Part shown: positions 16,592 through 24,962 of the stretch, in pieces | Position numbering within the stretch: the first letter of the stretch is position 1 | How the letters are laid out: every line of letters starts with the position of its first letter | Origin: Mucilaginibacter sp. OK098 | Lineage (GTDB): Bacteria > Bacteroidota > Bacteroidia > Sphingobacteriales > Sphingobacteriaceae | Assembly (NCBI RefSeq): GCF_900142915.1 | Contig: NZ_FRCM01000001.1 | Span: forward strand, 1,240,001-1,304,000 | DNA length: 64,000 nucleotides | Reading direction: 5' to 3' | Position numbers and translations under genes: made by a program | The notes under the pieces: model-generated | Told to the model about the DNA's origin: nothing | Database searches by the model: none | The model's input: only the letters and a program-made list of their open reading frames with translations

Positions 16592-17515
16592 ACTAACAAC
16601 CAATCCACTTCCCACATATTAATGATCCGGCCGGTAAACTTCGGCTTTAACGAGGAAACTGCCGGGAGTAACGCATTCCAAAACAGGAACGCAGTAAAAG
16701 ATGGCGTAAATGAAAAAGCACAACAGGAGTTTGACCGTATGGTGAACACACTGTGCAGCAATGGCGTTGACGTAACCGTTATTGACGATACGCATGAGCC
16801 TTATACCCCTGATTCCATATTCCCTAACAACTGGGTATCATTCCACAATAATGGCGAGATCTTTTTATACCCCATGCAGGCTGAAAATCGCAGGCTCGAA
16901 CGTCGCGAAGATATAATTGCCAAACTGGAAGACAACTTTGCGGTAAAACACATTATAGACCTGAGCCGCTTTGAGGTGGAAGATAAATTTTTAGAAGGCA
17001 CGGGCAGTATGGTGCTTGACAGGGAGAATAAAATAGCATATGCCTGCCTTTCACCCCGCACTAACCACGAAGTGTTGGATCTTTTTTGTGAGCAAGCCGG
17101 TTATACAGCCATTAGCTTTGATGCAGTTGATGAAAAAGGCAAGGCAATATACCATACCAATGTGTTAATGTGTATTGGAAGCGGCTTTGCTGTTATTTGT
17201 CTGGATAGCATTCCGAATCCGCATGAGCGCATTGTTGTTAAAGAGTCCCTGTTATCAACCCAAAAAGAAATAATCGAGATTTCATTTGAACAAATGAACC
17301 AGTTTGCCGGTAATATGCTGGAAGTAAAAAATGCTGAAGATGAAACGTTGATAGTGATGAGTAAAAACGCTTTCACTGCGTTATCATCTGAACAAAAATT
17401 AGCATTGGAAAAATACGGTAAGCTTATTTACTCAGATATCAACACCATAGAAACCAATGGCGGCGGCAGTGCACGCTGTATGATGGCCGAAGTACATTTG
17501 CCGGAGGGATCTTAA
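16589..17515 (+). CDS. ctlX: citrulline utilisation hydrolase CtlX
   Basis: 308 residues of the amidinotransferase/deiminase fold. Motifs: PDSIFPNNWVSFH (75-86), LEGTGSMVLDR (135-145, Glu136), IYHTNVLM (His189) and NGGGSARCMMAEV with catalytic Cys297. This set is typical of the CtlX family (citrulline utilisation hydrolase) described from Bacteroidota/Francisella-type gene sets. It follows the arginine deiminase gene by 100 bp and is likely co-transcribed. The start ATG is built into a 23-bp repeat (third, partial copy), and there is no RBS; the next Met in frame (Met12) is less likely because residues 8-16 (SHILMIRPV) are the conserved first strand. Confidence 0.88.
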   Translation: MTNNQSTSHILMIRPVNFGFNEETAGSNAFQNRNAVKDGVNEKAQQEFDRMVNTLCSNGVDVTVIDDTHEPYTPDSIFPNNWVSFHNNGEIFLYPMQAENRRLERREDIIAKLEDNFAVKHIIDLSRFEVEDKFLEGTGSMVLDRENKIAYACLSPRTNHEVLDLFCEQAGYTAISFDAVDEKGKAIYHTNVLMCIGSGFAVICLDSIPNPHERIVVKESLLSTQKEIIEISFEQMNQFAGNMLEVKNAEDETLIVMSKNAFTALSSEQKLALEKYGKLIYSDINTIETNGGGSARCMMAEVHLPEGS

Positions 17516-17539
17516 TTAAAAACGTTTAACCATAACCCT

Positions 17540-17557
17540 GCCGTCATCAATGACGGC
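17540..17557 (+). terminator. terminator after ctlX
   Basis: 7-bp stem GCCGTCA/TGACGGC with a TCAA tetraloop, followed by TTGTTTGTTTTCTT. It lies between the convergent ctlX and monooxygenase genes. Confidence 0.75.
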
Positions 17558-17582
17558 TTGTTTGTTTTCTTAAAACCCGGCT

Positions 17583-18797
17583 TCAGCCCAAATTATAAAC
17601 CATCTCAGGTTTTTGCTCAAGCCCGTAATCTTTTACTTTTATAGTAGTAGCCACTTTCATCGGCATTTCTATCATCATATTTTTCCATGGCGTGTGCGGT
17701 AATATCTTCCAGATCTGCCGGCTCATCCAGAGTTTGAACCTGGTTGTCGGCACAAACCATTCTGCACCTTCCGCCATTTTTTGGGCAGCAGTTACAAAGG
17801 GCCTCATTTTTTCTTCATATCGCGCAAAAGCTATCGAATAGTCGCCATCGGCTTCTTTAAGCTCGCCGGCCAGGATATAAGCTCCTGTTACGGCCATGCT
17901 GGTACCCATGCCCGACATCGGCGAGGCGCAATAACCTGCATCACCCAACAATGCTATCCGGTCATTTGACCACCGGTCCATCCGCACCTGGCTTACCGAA
18001 TCGAAATAAAAATCCGTTGCTTCTTCCATATGTTGAAGCATCTGTGGGATTTGCCATTGCTCACCTGCAAATTTTTCGCGGATGATCTGTTTTTGCGCGT
18101 TGATATCACGATAACTGTAATCAAATTTGGGTGATGCAAAATAAAAGCTGGCCTGGGCTTTGGTATCCTTCCGTACGCTAAATATCCCGGTTCGCTTACC
18201 CAAAGTGCCATAATAATGGCCTGCCATATCTTTCAGATCCATAAAGTTTGATGTTGTAAACACAGCAAAGTAGATCCCTAAATGGTGATGAAACTTCTGT
18301 TCGTCGCCAAAAGCAAGAGCACTTACGTTTGAGTGCAAGCCGTCAGCGCCAATCACAAGGTCGAATTTACGCGATTCGCCATTGCTAAAAGCCACCTCAA
18401 CACCATTAGAAGTTTGCTGCATGCTGCTGATGGAGTTATCAAAAATATATTCTGTATTTTCCTTTGTAGCTTCGTAAAACACATTGGCTAAATCGCCCCT
18501 TAAAATTTCCAGTTCGCCGCTGGTAAAGCCGTCGGGCATGCTGGCAAGTTTCCTATTGTGTTTATCCACAATGGTGATCTTCCCGGCCCTTGTTTCATGC
18601 TTTTTTATTTCTTTTACTATATCCATCTTTTCAAGCACTTCCATAGCCACGCCGCGAAAATCTATGGCATAACCACCTTGCCTTATTGCCGGTGACCGCT
18701 CAACAATTGTTGGCTTAAACCCGTACCTGCTCAGCCAAAAAGCCAGCGCCGGGCCTGCAACGCTGGCACCTGATATTAGTATAGTTTTAGTTTTCAT
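17583..18797 (-). CDS. FAD-dependent monooxygenase (PHBH/TetX-type)
   Basis: 404 residues of the class A flavoprotein hydroxylase family. FAD-binding GxGxxG variant ISGASVAGPALAFWL at the N-terminus, the DG motif IGADGLHSN near 168-176, and the GD motif ALLGDAGYCASPMSGMGTSM near 287-306. These three motifs define the fold and predict NAD(P)H-dependent oxygen insertion into a small aromatic or polyketide-like molecule. Substrate unknown; relatives are often annotated as TetX-like without conferring resistance. Single gene, transcribed away from the arginine decarboxylase gene; the 171 bp between them is AT-rich. Confidence 0.85.
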   Translation of the reverse strand: MKTKTILISGASVAGPALAFWLSRYGFKPTIVERSPAIRQGGYAIDFRGVAMEVLEKMDIVKEIKKHETRAGKITIVDKHNRKLASMPDGFTSGELEILRGDLANVFYEATKENTEYIFDNSISSMQQTSNGVEVAFSNGESRKFDLVIGADGLHSNVSALAFGDEQKFHHHLGIYFAVFTTSNFMDLKDMAGHYYGTLGKRTGIFSVRKDTKAQASFYFASPKFDYSYRDINAQKQIIREKFAGEQWQIPQMLQHMEEATDFYFDSVSQVRMDRWSNDRIALLGDAGYCASPMSGMGTSMAVTGAYILAGELKEADGDYSIAFARYEEKMRPFVTAAQKMAEGAEWFVPTTRFKLWMSRQIWKILPHTPWKNMMIEMPMKVATTIKVKDYGLEQKPEMVYNLG

Positions 18798-18945
18798 ATT
18801 GCCGATTTATGTTACAAAACTAGCCGCCACAAAAAAAATCACAATCCCAATCCGGTGAAACGCCAGGTTAATTCGGTAAAACGCCGGCATTAGGCGATAA
18901 ACAAAAAATTACACCAACAATACATCAATTCTTGTGTTTAAAAAT

Positions 18946-18953
18946 TACATTTG
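18946..18953 (+). promoter_or_regulatory. -7 box of the arginine decarboxylase gene
   Basis: TACATTTG, an exact TAnnTTTG match, 15 bases before the ATG at 18969. Confidence 0.55.
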
Positions 18954-18968
18954 CCAAAATTTTAATAA

Positions 18969-20363
18969 ATGCAGAGTTACGAAGAGTTTCTTGACCTGAG
19001 TGTAGGTTTCCCGCAGGATGGTTTTGAGATAATTGAGGATGAACTATATTTTCATGACCTCAATTTAATGGAGATGATTGAAACGTATGGTACCCCCCTG
19101 CGTTTTACCTACCTTCCAATTATTTCGAAAAAGATCCAGCAGGCAAAACTGCTGTTTCAGCAGGCTATCGTAAAAAATAATTATCGCGGCAGCTATAAAT
19201 ATTGTTATTGCACCAAAAGCTCACATTTTAAGCACATTGTTGAAGAAGCGCTTAAAAACGAGATCCACCTGGAAACATCATCGGCTTTTGATATGCCAAT
19301 GATCGACGCTTTGGAGAAAAAAGGTGCGGTAAGCAAGGATGTTACCGTAATATGCAACGGTTTTAAAACCTTTCAGTATAAAACCTATATTATTGATATG
19401 CTGCATGATGGCTTTAAAAACATCATCCCGGTATTGGATAATAAGGAGGAGTTTAACCTGTACGACGACGAGATAGAGATGGAGACCCCATGTAACCTCG
19501 GCATCAGGATAGCTGCGGAAGAGCAGCCGGATTCGCAATTCTATACCTCACGCCTGGGTGTGCGGATGGAAGATATTATTGATTTTTATCACAATAAGAT
19601 AGAGGGCAATCCGAACTTTAAGGTTAAGTTGCTGCATTTCTTTATCAACTCGGGGATCTCTGATACACCATATTACTGGAACGAGCTTGAAAAGTATGTA
19701 ACCCTGTACTGCAAATTCAAAAAGATAAACCCAGACCTGGATACGCTTGACATTGGCGGTGGAATGCCTTTTAAAGATTCGCTGGTGTTTGATTTTGATT
19801 ATGAATACATGATCAACGAGATTGTTAGCAGGATAAAAGAAATTTGTGCCGATAACGATACGGTTGAACCCGATATCATTACTGAGTTTGGTAAATACAC
19901 TGTTGCCGAAGCATCTGGAATTTTATATAAGGTTTTAGGTCGTAAACAACAGAATGACCGCGAACGCTGGCTGATGCTTGATGGCTCGTTCATCACTAAC
20001 CTACCAGATGTATGGGCGCTTAATCAAAAATATATATTACTCCCGGTAAATAACTGGGACAGCGAATACGAGCGTGTCAATCTGGGTGGCATAACCTGCG
20101 ACGGCCAGGATTACTACAACCAGGAAGCGCACATGAACAGCGTGTTTATGCCAAAAACCCGCAAGGTGCAATACCTGGGCTTTTTCAATACAGGGGCCTA
20201 CCAGGAAGTGTTGAGCGGTTACGGGGGCATCCACCATTGCCTGCTGCCATCACCCAAGCATGTGATCATCCGCCGCAACCGTGATGAAACTTTCAATTTC
20301 GAGGTTTTTGGCGAAGAGCAGAACAGCAAACAGGTGTTGAAGATCCTGGGATATACTACTTAG
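18969..20363 (+). CDS. speA: arginine decarboxylase-like protein (fold type III PLP enzyme)
   Basis: 464 residues of the alanine racemase-fold decarboxylases (ornithine/diaminopimelate/arginine decarboxylase group). YKYCYCTKSSHF carries the PLP-binding Lys83; LDIGGGMPF is the glycine loop for PLP phosphate; ITCDGQDYY near the C-terminus carries the Cys-Asp pair acting on the substrate. The protein lacks the long SpeA insertion and is shorter than E. coli SpeA, as usual for Bacteroidota homologues annotated as arginine decarboxylase. Expected product agmatine, feeding polyamines. It lies near the arginine deiminase and ctlX genes, giving an arginine-centred neighbourhood. A decayed copy of its last codons and downstream region is at about 21432-21500. 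Confidence 0.78.
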   Translation: MQSYEEFLDLSVGFPQDGFEIIEDELYFHDLNLMEMIETYGTPLRFTYLPIISKKIQQAKLLFQQAIVKNNYRGSYKYCYCTKSSHFKHIVEEALKNEIHLETSSAFDMPMIDALEKKGAVSKDVTVICNGFKTFQYKTYIIDMLHDGFKNIIPVLDNKEEFNLYDDEIEMETPCNLGIRIAAEEQPDSQFYTSRLGVRMEDIIDFYHNKIEGNPNFKVKLLHFFINSGISDTPYYWNELEKYVTLYCKFKKINPDLDTLDIGGGMPFKDSLVFDFDYEYMINEIVSRIKEICADNDTVEPDIITEFGKYTVAEASGILYKVLGRKQQNDRERWLMLDGSFITNLPDVWALNQKYILLPVNNWDSEYERVNLGGITCDGQDYYNQEAHMNSVFMPKTRKVQYLGFFNTGAYQEVLSGYGGIHHCLLPSPKHVIIRRNRDETFNFEVFGEEQNSKQVLKILGYTT

Positions 20364-20392
20364 TGGTTAGAGATTAGAGGTCAGAGATTAGG
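20361..20392. repeat. TTAGAGATTAG word array
   Basis: Words GGTTAGAGATTAGAGG and TCAGAGATTAGG directly at the speA stop, whose TAG is part of the array. Same family near 29056-29200, 43484-43634 and 44430-44466. Confidence 0.55.
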
Positions 20393-20403
20393 AAAAATAT
20401 AAG

Positions 20404-20420
20404 GGCGCAGAATTTGCGCC
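20404..20420 (+). terminator. terminator after speA
   Basis: Stem GGCGCA (20404-20409) and TGCGCC (20415-20420), followed by TTTTTTATTTTA. A related hairpin occurs behind the decayed speA copy at 21562-21584. Confidence 0.75.
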
Positions 20421-20460
20421 TTTTTTATTTTATGATACCTTTATTTCATTTAACAACATT

Positions 20461-21387
20461 ATGCCAAAAACCTTTCAATTAACTATAATAGCATGTTTGA
20501 TGTTGGCTGCCTGCAAAGGCCCGGCAAAAACATCAACTACTGCATCTGCAAAAAAAGACTCGTTAGCCACGCCGGCAAAAGCAAAATCGGTTTATAATGT
20601 TCAATTACTTGATATCTATAGCAAATATTTGGAAGGCTTAGATACACTGCAAATGGAAGAAACAACAACTGCTGCTAAAAAATATACCGAGTTGTTTAAA
20701 GATCAGGATAAGAACACCTGCGATTCGGCATTTTTTATTTTCGATAAATATTATGGAAAATTAAACAGTGCAATCGATGACCTGCACGCCAAAGACACTA
20801 CACTTCATTACGATTCATTATTGATGGACAATGTCGCGCATCAACATTTATCGGCTCAATTAAGTTTATATGCAAAGCGATTGAAAACCAATGGCTTCAA
20901 GGTTCTTATGACTGAAGGCGATACTTATATCGGGCAGGATCTTGATTTTCTGGAGAAATGGTTTAGCCCCATTGTTTCGCCGGTAATGAAAGAATATATC
21001 GCCAGGCTTAATAAGGACGATAAGGAAGGTTTCCAGGAAGATGCAGGGTTAACCATCAGCATTGTCCAACTTGCCTCGCGAACAGTTTGGTGGGAACAAT
21101 TTGCCGCTAAATATCCGGATGCAATAACGGCTACCTTAGCAACAAACTATTGGAAAGGATACTTAGGCACCCTATTGGAAGGCATGGACAATACCCCTGT
21201 TATGGATTATGAAAATAAAACCATAAGCGACGACTACAAAACGGCTTATACCTATGTCCAAAACAAGTATCCGGGTACCAAAACCAATAACATCATCGCA
21301 CCTTATTTTAAATTACTTTTGCAGAAAAATAAACAAAAGGCTGATGATCTTATTAAACAATACCAGGTAAAAAAGATCATATACTAA
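20461..21387 (+). CDS. lipoprotein of unknown function
   Basis: 308 residues. Lipoprotein signal MPKTFQLTIIACLMLAAC with Cys18 as lipidation site, then a Thr/Ala/Lys-rich linker (to about residue 45) and a mainly helical domain rich in Lys, Asp and Tyr. I recognise no family motif. A TACCTTTA box at 20436-20443 is a likely -7 element, so it is transcribed on its own after the speA terminator. It sits between speA and a decayed speA 3' end, so it may have been caught in a local duplication. Confidence 0.75.
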   Translation: MPKTFQLTIIACLMLAACKGPAKTSTTASAKKDSLATPAKAKSVYNVQLLDIYSKYLEGLDTLQMEETTTAAKKYTELFKDQDKNTCDSAFFIFDKYYGKLNSAIDDLHAKDTTLHYDSLLMDNVAHQHLSAQLSLYAKRLKTNGFKVLMTEGDTYIGQDLDFLEKWFSPIVSPVMKEYIARLNKDDKEGFQEDAGLTISIVQLASRTVWWEQFAAKYPDAITATLATNYWKGYLGTLLEGMDNTPVMDYENKTISDDYKTAYTYVQNKYPGTKTNNIIAPYFKLLLQKNKQKADDLIKQYQVKKIIY

Positions 21388-21431
21388 GCAGCGGTACGAA
21401 CGAATAAACAGAGACTGCCTAAATAATGGTT

Positions 21432-21500
21432 GATTTTACTTCGAGTTTTTTGGCGGGGAGCAAAACAGTAACCATGTATTGAAAATGCCTGGTTACGCAA
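21432..21500 (+). pseudogene. decayed copy of the 3' end of speA
   Basis: Translation in the frame beginning at the TTT of 21433 gives F-Y-F-E-F-F-G-G-E-Q-N-S-N-H-V-L-K-M-P-G-Y, which parallels the last codons of speA, F-N-F-E-V-F-G-E-E-Q-N-S-K-Q-V-L-K-I-L-G-Y. An in-frame TGA precedes it, so it is not translated as part of a gene. Similarity continues past the stop into a GAGAT-AGGAAAAA block and a GGCGCAA hairpin, as behind speA itself. It is thus a remnant of a duplicated or converted segment, not an exon. Confidence 0.7.
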
Positions 21501-21524
21501 TGTCGAGATCAGGAAAAAATGTAG

Positions 21525-21544
21525 AGACGCAATACTTTGCGTCT
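21525..21544 (+). terminator. hairpin behind the speA relic, first
   Basis: Perfect 8-bp stem AGACGCAA/TTGCGTCT with a TACT loop, then TCTTCTTC. Likely terminator of the lipoprotein gene at 20461. Confidence 0.6.
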
Positions 21545-21561
21545 TCTTCTTCAAAAAATAT

Positions 21562-21584
21562 AAAGGCGCAAATATTGCGCCTTT
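21562..21584 (+). terminator. hairpin behind the speA relic, second
   Basis: Perfect 10-bp stem AAAGGCGCAA/TTGCGCCTTT with a 3-base loop, then TCTTATTTCTTT. Resembles the speA terminator (GGCGCA core). Confidence 0.7.
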
Positions 21585-21645
21585 TCTTATTTCTTTAAAA
21601 TTTTTCGGGGGGTGAATCGTCATATATTAGTAAGTACACCTTACT

Positions 21646-22497
21646 ATGAAAACAATCCCTGTGCACAAGATCAGCGACCGTAATGAAAGCGGGTTCGAGA
21701 TCCATTATACCAGCGACGAAGAAATGCGCCGAGCCGGGGACAAATTGGGCATACACAGGGACGATCACTACCTGTTTTTTATGATTGAAACGGGCAGCGC
21801 TGAAATAAATGTCGATTTCTGCGATATTTTATTGCCTAACCAATCTGTTTATTATTTATTGCCCGGGCAGGTTCACCACCGGATAAACGGCAAGGATGCC
21901 AAAGGTTGGTTTATAGCAGTAGATACCGGGCTGATCGCCAAAGAATTCAGGGAGATCTTTGAAGATCACCTATTGATGCAACAGCCTTACCAATTAACTG
22001 ATGAACGGTACCGGCAATGTCACCAACTATTACTTTTACTGAATGATACCTATAAAAGTAACTCAGGTGAGCCATTTTACCTGCAAAACGTTTATGCCCT
22101 GCTAAATTCGTTCTTAGCAACAGTGGCTGCATCATACAGCAAATTGTGCACAGCAGAAAAAGCAGCGTCTCGTCCAAAACAAATAGCGCAGGATTTTAAG
22201 CGCTTGTTGGCTGAAAATTTTATTACAGAAAAAAGCCCAACCGCTTATGCACAAATGCTAAACATTTCCGGTGCTTACCTTAATGAATCGTTAAATAAAA
22301 TAACAGGCATGCCTGTATCCTACTGGATAACCCACGAGGTAATGCTGGAAGCTAAACGGCTTTTATACTATACCCAGCTAACTGTAAAAGAAATTGCCCA
22401 TCAACTTGGTTATGATGACCATACTTATTTTTCGAGGCTTTTTAAAAACACGGTAAATAAAACCCCTTCTGAATTTCGCGACAGTTACCATAAATAA
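21646..22497 (+). CDS. AraC-family transcriptional regulator
   Basis: 283 residues. The N-terminal 140 residues form a cupin-like sensor domain (DHYLFFMIETGSAEIN, VYYLLPGQVHHRI). The C-terminal 100 residues are the double helix-turn-helix AraC domain: YAQMLNISGAYLNESLNKITG and EIAHQLGYDDHTYFSRLFKN, ending KTPSEFR. It is followed 77 bp downstream, same strand, by a siderophore-interacting-protein-like gene, which is its most likely target. Bacteroidota AraC regulators of this layout often control one adjacent oxidoreductase gene. Confidence 0.9.
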   Translation: MKTIPVHKISDRNESGFEIHYTSDEEMRRAGDKLGIHRDDHYLFFMIETGSAEINVDFCDILLPNQSVYYLLPGQVHHRINGKDAKGWFIAVDTGLIAKEFREIFEDHLLMQQPYQLTDERYRQCHQLLLLLNDTYKSNSGEPFYLQNVYALLNSFLATVAASYSKLCTAEKAASRPKQIAQDFKRLLAENFITEKSPTAYAQMLNISGAYLNESLNKITGMPVSYWITHEVMLEAKRLLYYTQLTVKEIAHQLGYDDHTYFSRLFKNTVNKTPSEFRDSYHK

Positions 22498-22574
22498 TCC
22501 AATAGATACCCTACTCTATCTATTTTACAGGGTTCAGTTTTAAGGTTACTTTGTATTAATAAAACTTTATTACT

Positions 22575-23288
22575 ATGAATACATTAATTTTAGAAAGACT
22601 AAAGAAAAAAGCATCAGGTATAATCGGGAACCGGATTTTAAAAACAGCCACAGTACTTGAGGTTAGAAAATGGCCGCTATCCACCCTGGTAGAGATCGAC
22701 CTGCATTTACCTTTTACAACTATGGACGACTGGAACGAGGTAAATTATATAAAATGCAAAGTAGCTGATTTTACCTTCCGCGATTATACGCCATCGGGCT
22801 GGGATGCTGAAACCCAAACCTGCACTTTATATATCGATACTAACCACAAAGGGCCTGGAAGCACATGGGCAAATCAGCTTGCTCAAGGCTATGAAGTTGG
22901 TTATATCGGGATCAAATCAACCCGGCAAACGCCTGTAAACACATCGGCAGTAATTTGTTTGGGCGATGAAAGCAGTATAGGCCACCTGCTGGCAATGCAA
23001 CAATTAGCCTTACCAGCCGCCCGTTTTTCAGGAGCTTTGTTAATGGGCGACGAACATAGCCGGAATTTGTTTACAGAGTATTTCAGAACACCCCTGAAAC
23101 CCGTTTTACGAACCGATGTTTATGGCCACCACTCGTTAACCGAATGGCTTTTACAACAATCGTACAATTTGGAAAATACCATATTTTATCTTACCGGGAA
23201 TAGCACAATGGTTTCTCAGCTACACAAAATATTAAAACAGCAGGGATATAATCATAACCAAATTAAATCACAGGGCTTTTGGTCATAA
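22575..23288 (+). CDS. siderophore-interacting protein-like FAD oxidoreductase
   Basis: 237 residues. The N-terminal FAD-binding barrel has FRDYTPSGWD (the RxYTxR-type flavin motif with the second Arg changed) and the typical HKGPGSTWANQL segment that holds the pyrophosphate. The C-terminal part, LGDESSIGHLLAMQQL and then a Rossmann half, fits NAD(P)H binding (GDET-type motif). Family members reduce ferric siderophores in the cytoplasm. No siderophore receptor or transporter is adjacent; the AraC gene just upstream probably regulates it. The altered flavin motif makes substrate prediction uncertain. Confidence 0.75.
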   Translation: MNTLILERLKKKASGIIGNRILKTATVLEVRKWPLSTLVEIDLHLPFTTMDDWNEVNYIKCKVADFTFRDYTPSGWDAETQTCTLYIDTNHKGPGSTWANQLAQGYEVGYIGIKSTRQTPVNTSAVICLGDESSIGHLLAMQQLALPAARFSGALLMGDEHSRNLFTEYFRTPLKPVLRTDVYGHHSLTEWLLQQSYNLENTIFYLTGNSTMVSQLHKILKQQGYNHNQIKSQGFWS

Positions 23289-23338
23289 AAGCTTAAATAC
23301 GGGAAGATTGAAATGGTCGGCAATTCAATTTTGACTTA

Positions 23339-24058
23339 TTACAAATCAAACTTCTCCAACTGTTTAAGCAGCGTTTCGAAATCTTTCGGATATGGGGCAT
23401 GAATAGTTATATCCTTTCCATTCACCAATTTAAAACTCACCTCATAAGCGTGCAGTGCAAAGCGCTTCATTATGGGCTGTTCTTCCTGGTCTTTACCTAA
23501 ATGGTATTTACGTTTTATTTTGGAGAGGAAAACAGGCAGGCCTTTGTACATTTCATCCCCGGCAATTGATGCTCTTTGTGTAGCCAGGTGGATGCGGATC
23601 TGGTGCATGCGGCCGGTAACCGGGCGGCACTCCACCAAGGTATAATGTTTAAAGTATTTTAGCGACTGGAACCAGGTTTCGGCTCTTTTGCCTTCCTGCC
23701 GGCTTATGGTAACGTTACCTTTGCCAACATTTAAAATAGGCAGATCAATCAGCAGTTTTTCAAACACATGGGTACCGTCAATAATGGCATGGTAAACCTT
23801 TTTTACCTGGCGTTTTTCAAACTGCATAGAGACTGTGCGGTATGCCTCGGGTGTTTTGGCTATAATTAAGGCGCCTGAGGTCTCCTTATCTAACCGGTGA
23901 CACACTTGTGCATCATCAGAATAGCCTTTGGCTAATCGCAGCATATTTATCTCTCCGCCCTCACGCTCATCAAGCGAGCTGATAAACGGCGGCTTGTTAA
24001 CTACAATTATATCATCATCCTCAAATAATATCAGGTCGGCAAACTTCGGAAACTTCAT
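23339..24058 (-). CDS. RluA-family pseudouridine synthase
   Basis: 239 residues. Converts uridine to pseudouridine in rRNA or tRNA. The catalytic motif is CHRLDKETSGALIIAK with Asp57; VVNKPPFISSLDER precedes it and GRMHQIRIHLA follows near 170-180, all typical of RluA/RluC/RluD. There is no N-terminal S4 domain, so the specific target cannot be named. A TATTTTTG box lies 17 bp upstream of the ATG. It converges with the siderophore-interacting gene, with 50 bp between stops and no clear terminator. Confidence 0.92.
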   Translation of the reverse strand: MKFPKFADLILFEDDDIIVVNKPPFISSLDEREGGEINMLRLAKGYSDDAQVCHRLDKETSGALIIAKTPEAYRTVSMQFEKRQVKKVYHAIIDGTHVFEKLLIDLPILNVGKGNVTISRQEGKRAETWFQSLKYFKHYTLVECRPVTGRMHQIRIHLATQRASIAGDEMYKGLPVFLSKIKRKYHLGKDQEEQPIMKRFALHAYEVSFKLVNGKDITIHAPYPKDFETLLKQLEKFDL

Positions 24059-24075
24059 CTTTTAAATATAGCCTG

Positions 24076-24083
24076 CAAAAATA
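24076..24083 (-). promoter_or_regulatory. -7 box of the pseudouridine synthase gene
   Basis: TATTTTTG on the minus strand, exact TAnnTTTG, 17 bases before the ATG at 24058. Confidence 0.5.
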
Positions 24084-24265
24084 CGGTTAATAATACGCAT
24101 ACAAAACACGTTGGTGGTTATTTATGCCCTTCTGAACCCTATTGTGACCTCAATAATATACAAATAGTTAAAAAATCAAATAGCAGTCAATCATTTTCAC
24201 TTAAATAAAGCTTGGAATAGTATTTGTTTATTGATGAAAACATACATCTAAATATAAAAAACGAA

Positions 24266-24646
24266 ATGAGCACAAAATCAACCAAACCTGAAGAAAAGGG
24301 ATTTTTCGAGAAGGTTAAAGAAACTATTGAAGAATTTTGGGAGGGAACCAAAGATACAGCCGAAGACATAAAAGATAAAGCCGAAGATAAATTTGATGAG
24401 GTTAAGAAAGCGGTAACCGCTAAAAAGGCCACAGCAACTAAAAAAGTAACCGCAGCAAAACGTACTGTTGCCGTCAAAGCGGAAGATGTAAGCGCCAAAG
24501 CAAAAACAGCAGCTAAAAGCGTAAAAGCCAAAGCCGATAGTAAAGTTAAAGCGGTAACGGCAAAAGCTAAAGCCGATACAGCCGGCGCAAAAAAAACGGT
24601 AGCGGCAAAAACTGCAGTAGCTAAAAAGAAGGCAGTTGCACATTAA
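24266..24646 (+). CDS. Ala/Lys-rich histone-H1-like protein
   Basis: 126 residues from the ATG at 24266 (MSTKSTKPEEKG); an in-frame ATG 42 bp upstream adds a stretch unlike the rest. The N-terminal 50 residues are acidic and amphipathic (FFEKVKETIEEFWEG, DIKDKAEDKFDEVKK), like YtxH or LEA helices. From residue 55 to the end it is almost only Ala, Lys, Val and Thr in AKKxxA-type repeats, like eukaryotic H1 tails and the bacterial HctB/AlgP group. That composition predicts a disordered or helical nucleic-acid-binding tail. Function unknown; nucleoid binding or desiccation protection are both possible. The terminator follows immediately. Confidence 0.7.
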   Translation: MSTKSTKPEEKGFFEKVKETIEEFWEGTKDTAEDIKDKAEDKFDEVKKAVTAKKATATKKVTAAKRTVAVKAEDVSAKAKTAAKSVKAKADSKVKAVTAKAKADTAGAKKTVAAKTAVAKKKAVAH

Positions 24647-24663
24647 GCTTTATGAGCTTATCA

Positions 24664-24705
24664 AAAACAAAGTGAGCCGGGTAAATACCCAGCTCACTTT
24701 GTTTT
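24664..24705 (+). terminator. terminator, twin 1
   Basis: 14-bp stem AAAACAAAGTGAGC (24664-24677) with GCTCACTTTGTTTT (24692-24705), inner GGGT/ACCC pairs and an AAAT loop. Nearly the same hairpin occurs at 27064-27105 with a compensatory T-A to C-G change. Confidence 0.85.
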
Positions 24706-24800
24706 GTTATATTATCGACATAAGCAAACGGTCACCTCGCCCCAACCCTTTCTCCAACCGCGTTGAGGCGAAGCGCAAGTTTGTGTATCCACGATGGCAA

Positions 24801-24960
24801 AGCGTTCCATTTTTACAAGCGGAACACCTGGAACGTTATAAAACATGCTTATTATCAGATATTTAGTCATTTACTAAGAATTAGATTGATGTAAGTGCTA
24901 TAATCAAGCACCATACTACCAACCTTTATATCGAACTCACGTTATATTAATAACTTTTAA
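24801..24960. repeat. intergenic repeat element, copy 2
   Basis: Same blocks in the same order as at 12339-12625 (GCGTTCCATTTTTACA, GCGGAAC, TGGAACG, AAACATG, ATTATCAG, ATGTAAGT, ATAATCAA, ACTCAC, ATTAATAA) but shorter. It fills the gap after the histone-like gene up to the stop of the lipoprotein gene on the other strand. No gene is seen in it. Confidence 0.6.
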
Positions 24961-24962
24961 TA

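Noticed and set aside
24278..24643. Minus-strand Cys/Phe/Gly-rich open frame opposite the histone-like gene
   Set aside because: Antisense of Ala/Lys codon repeats gives this composition; no signal of coding.
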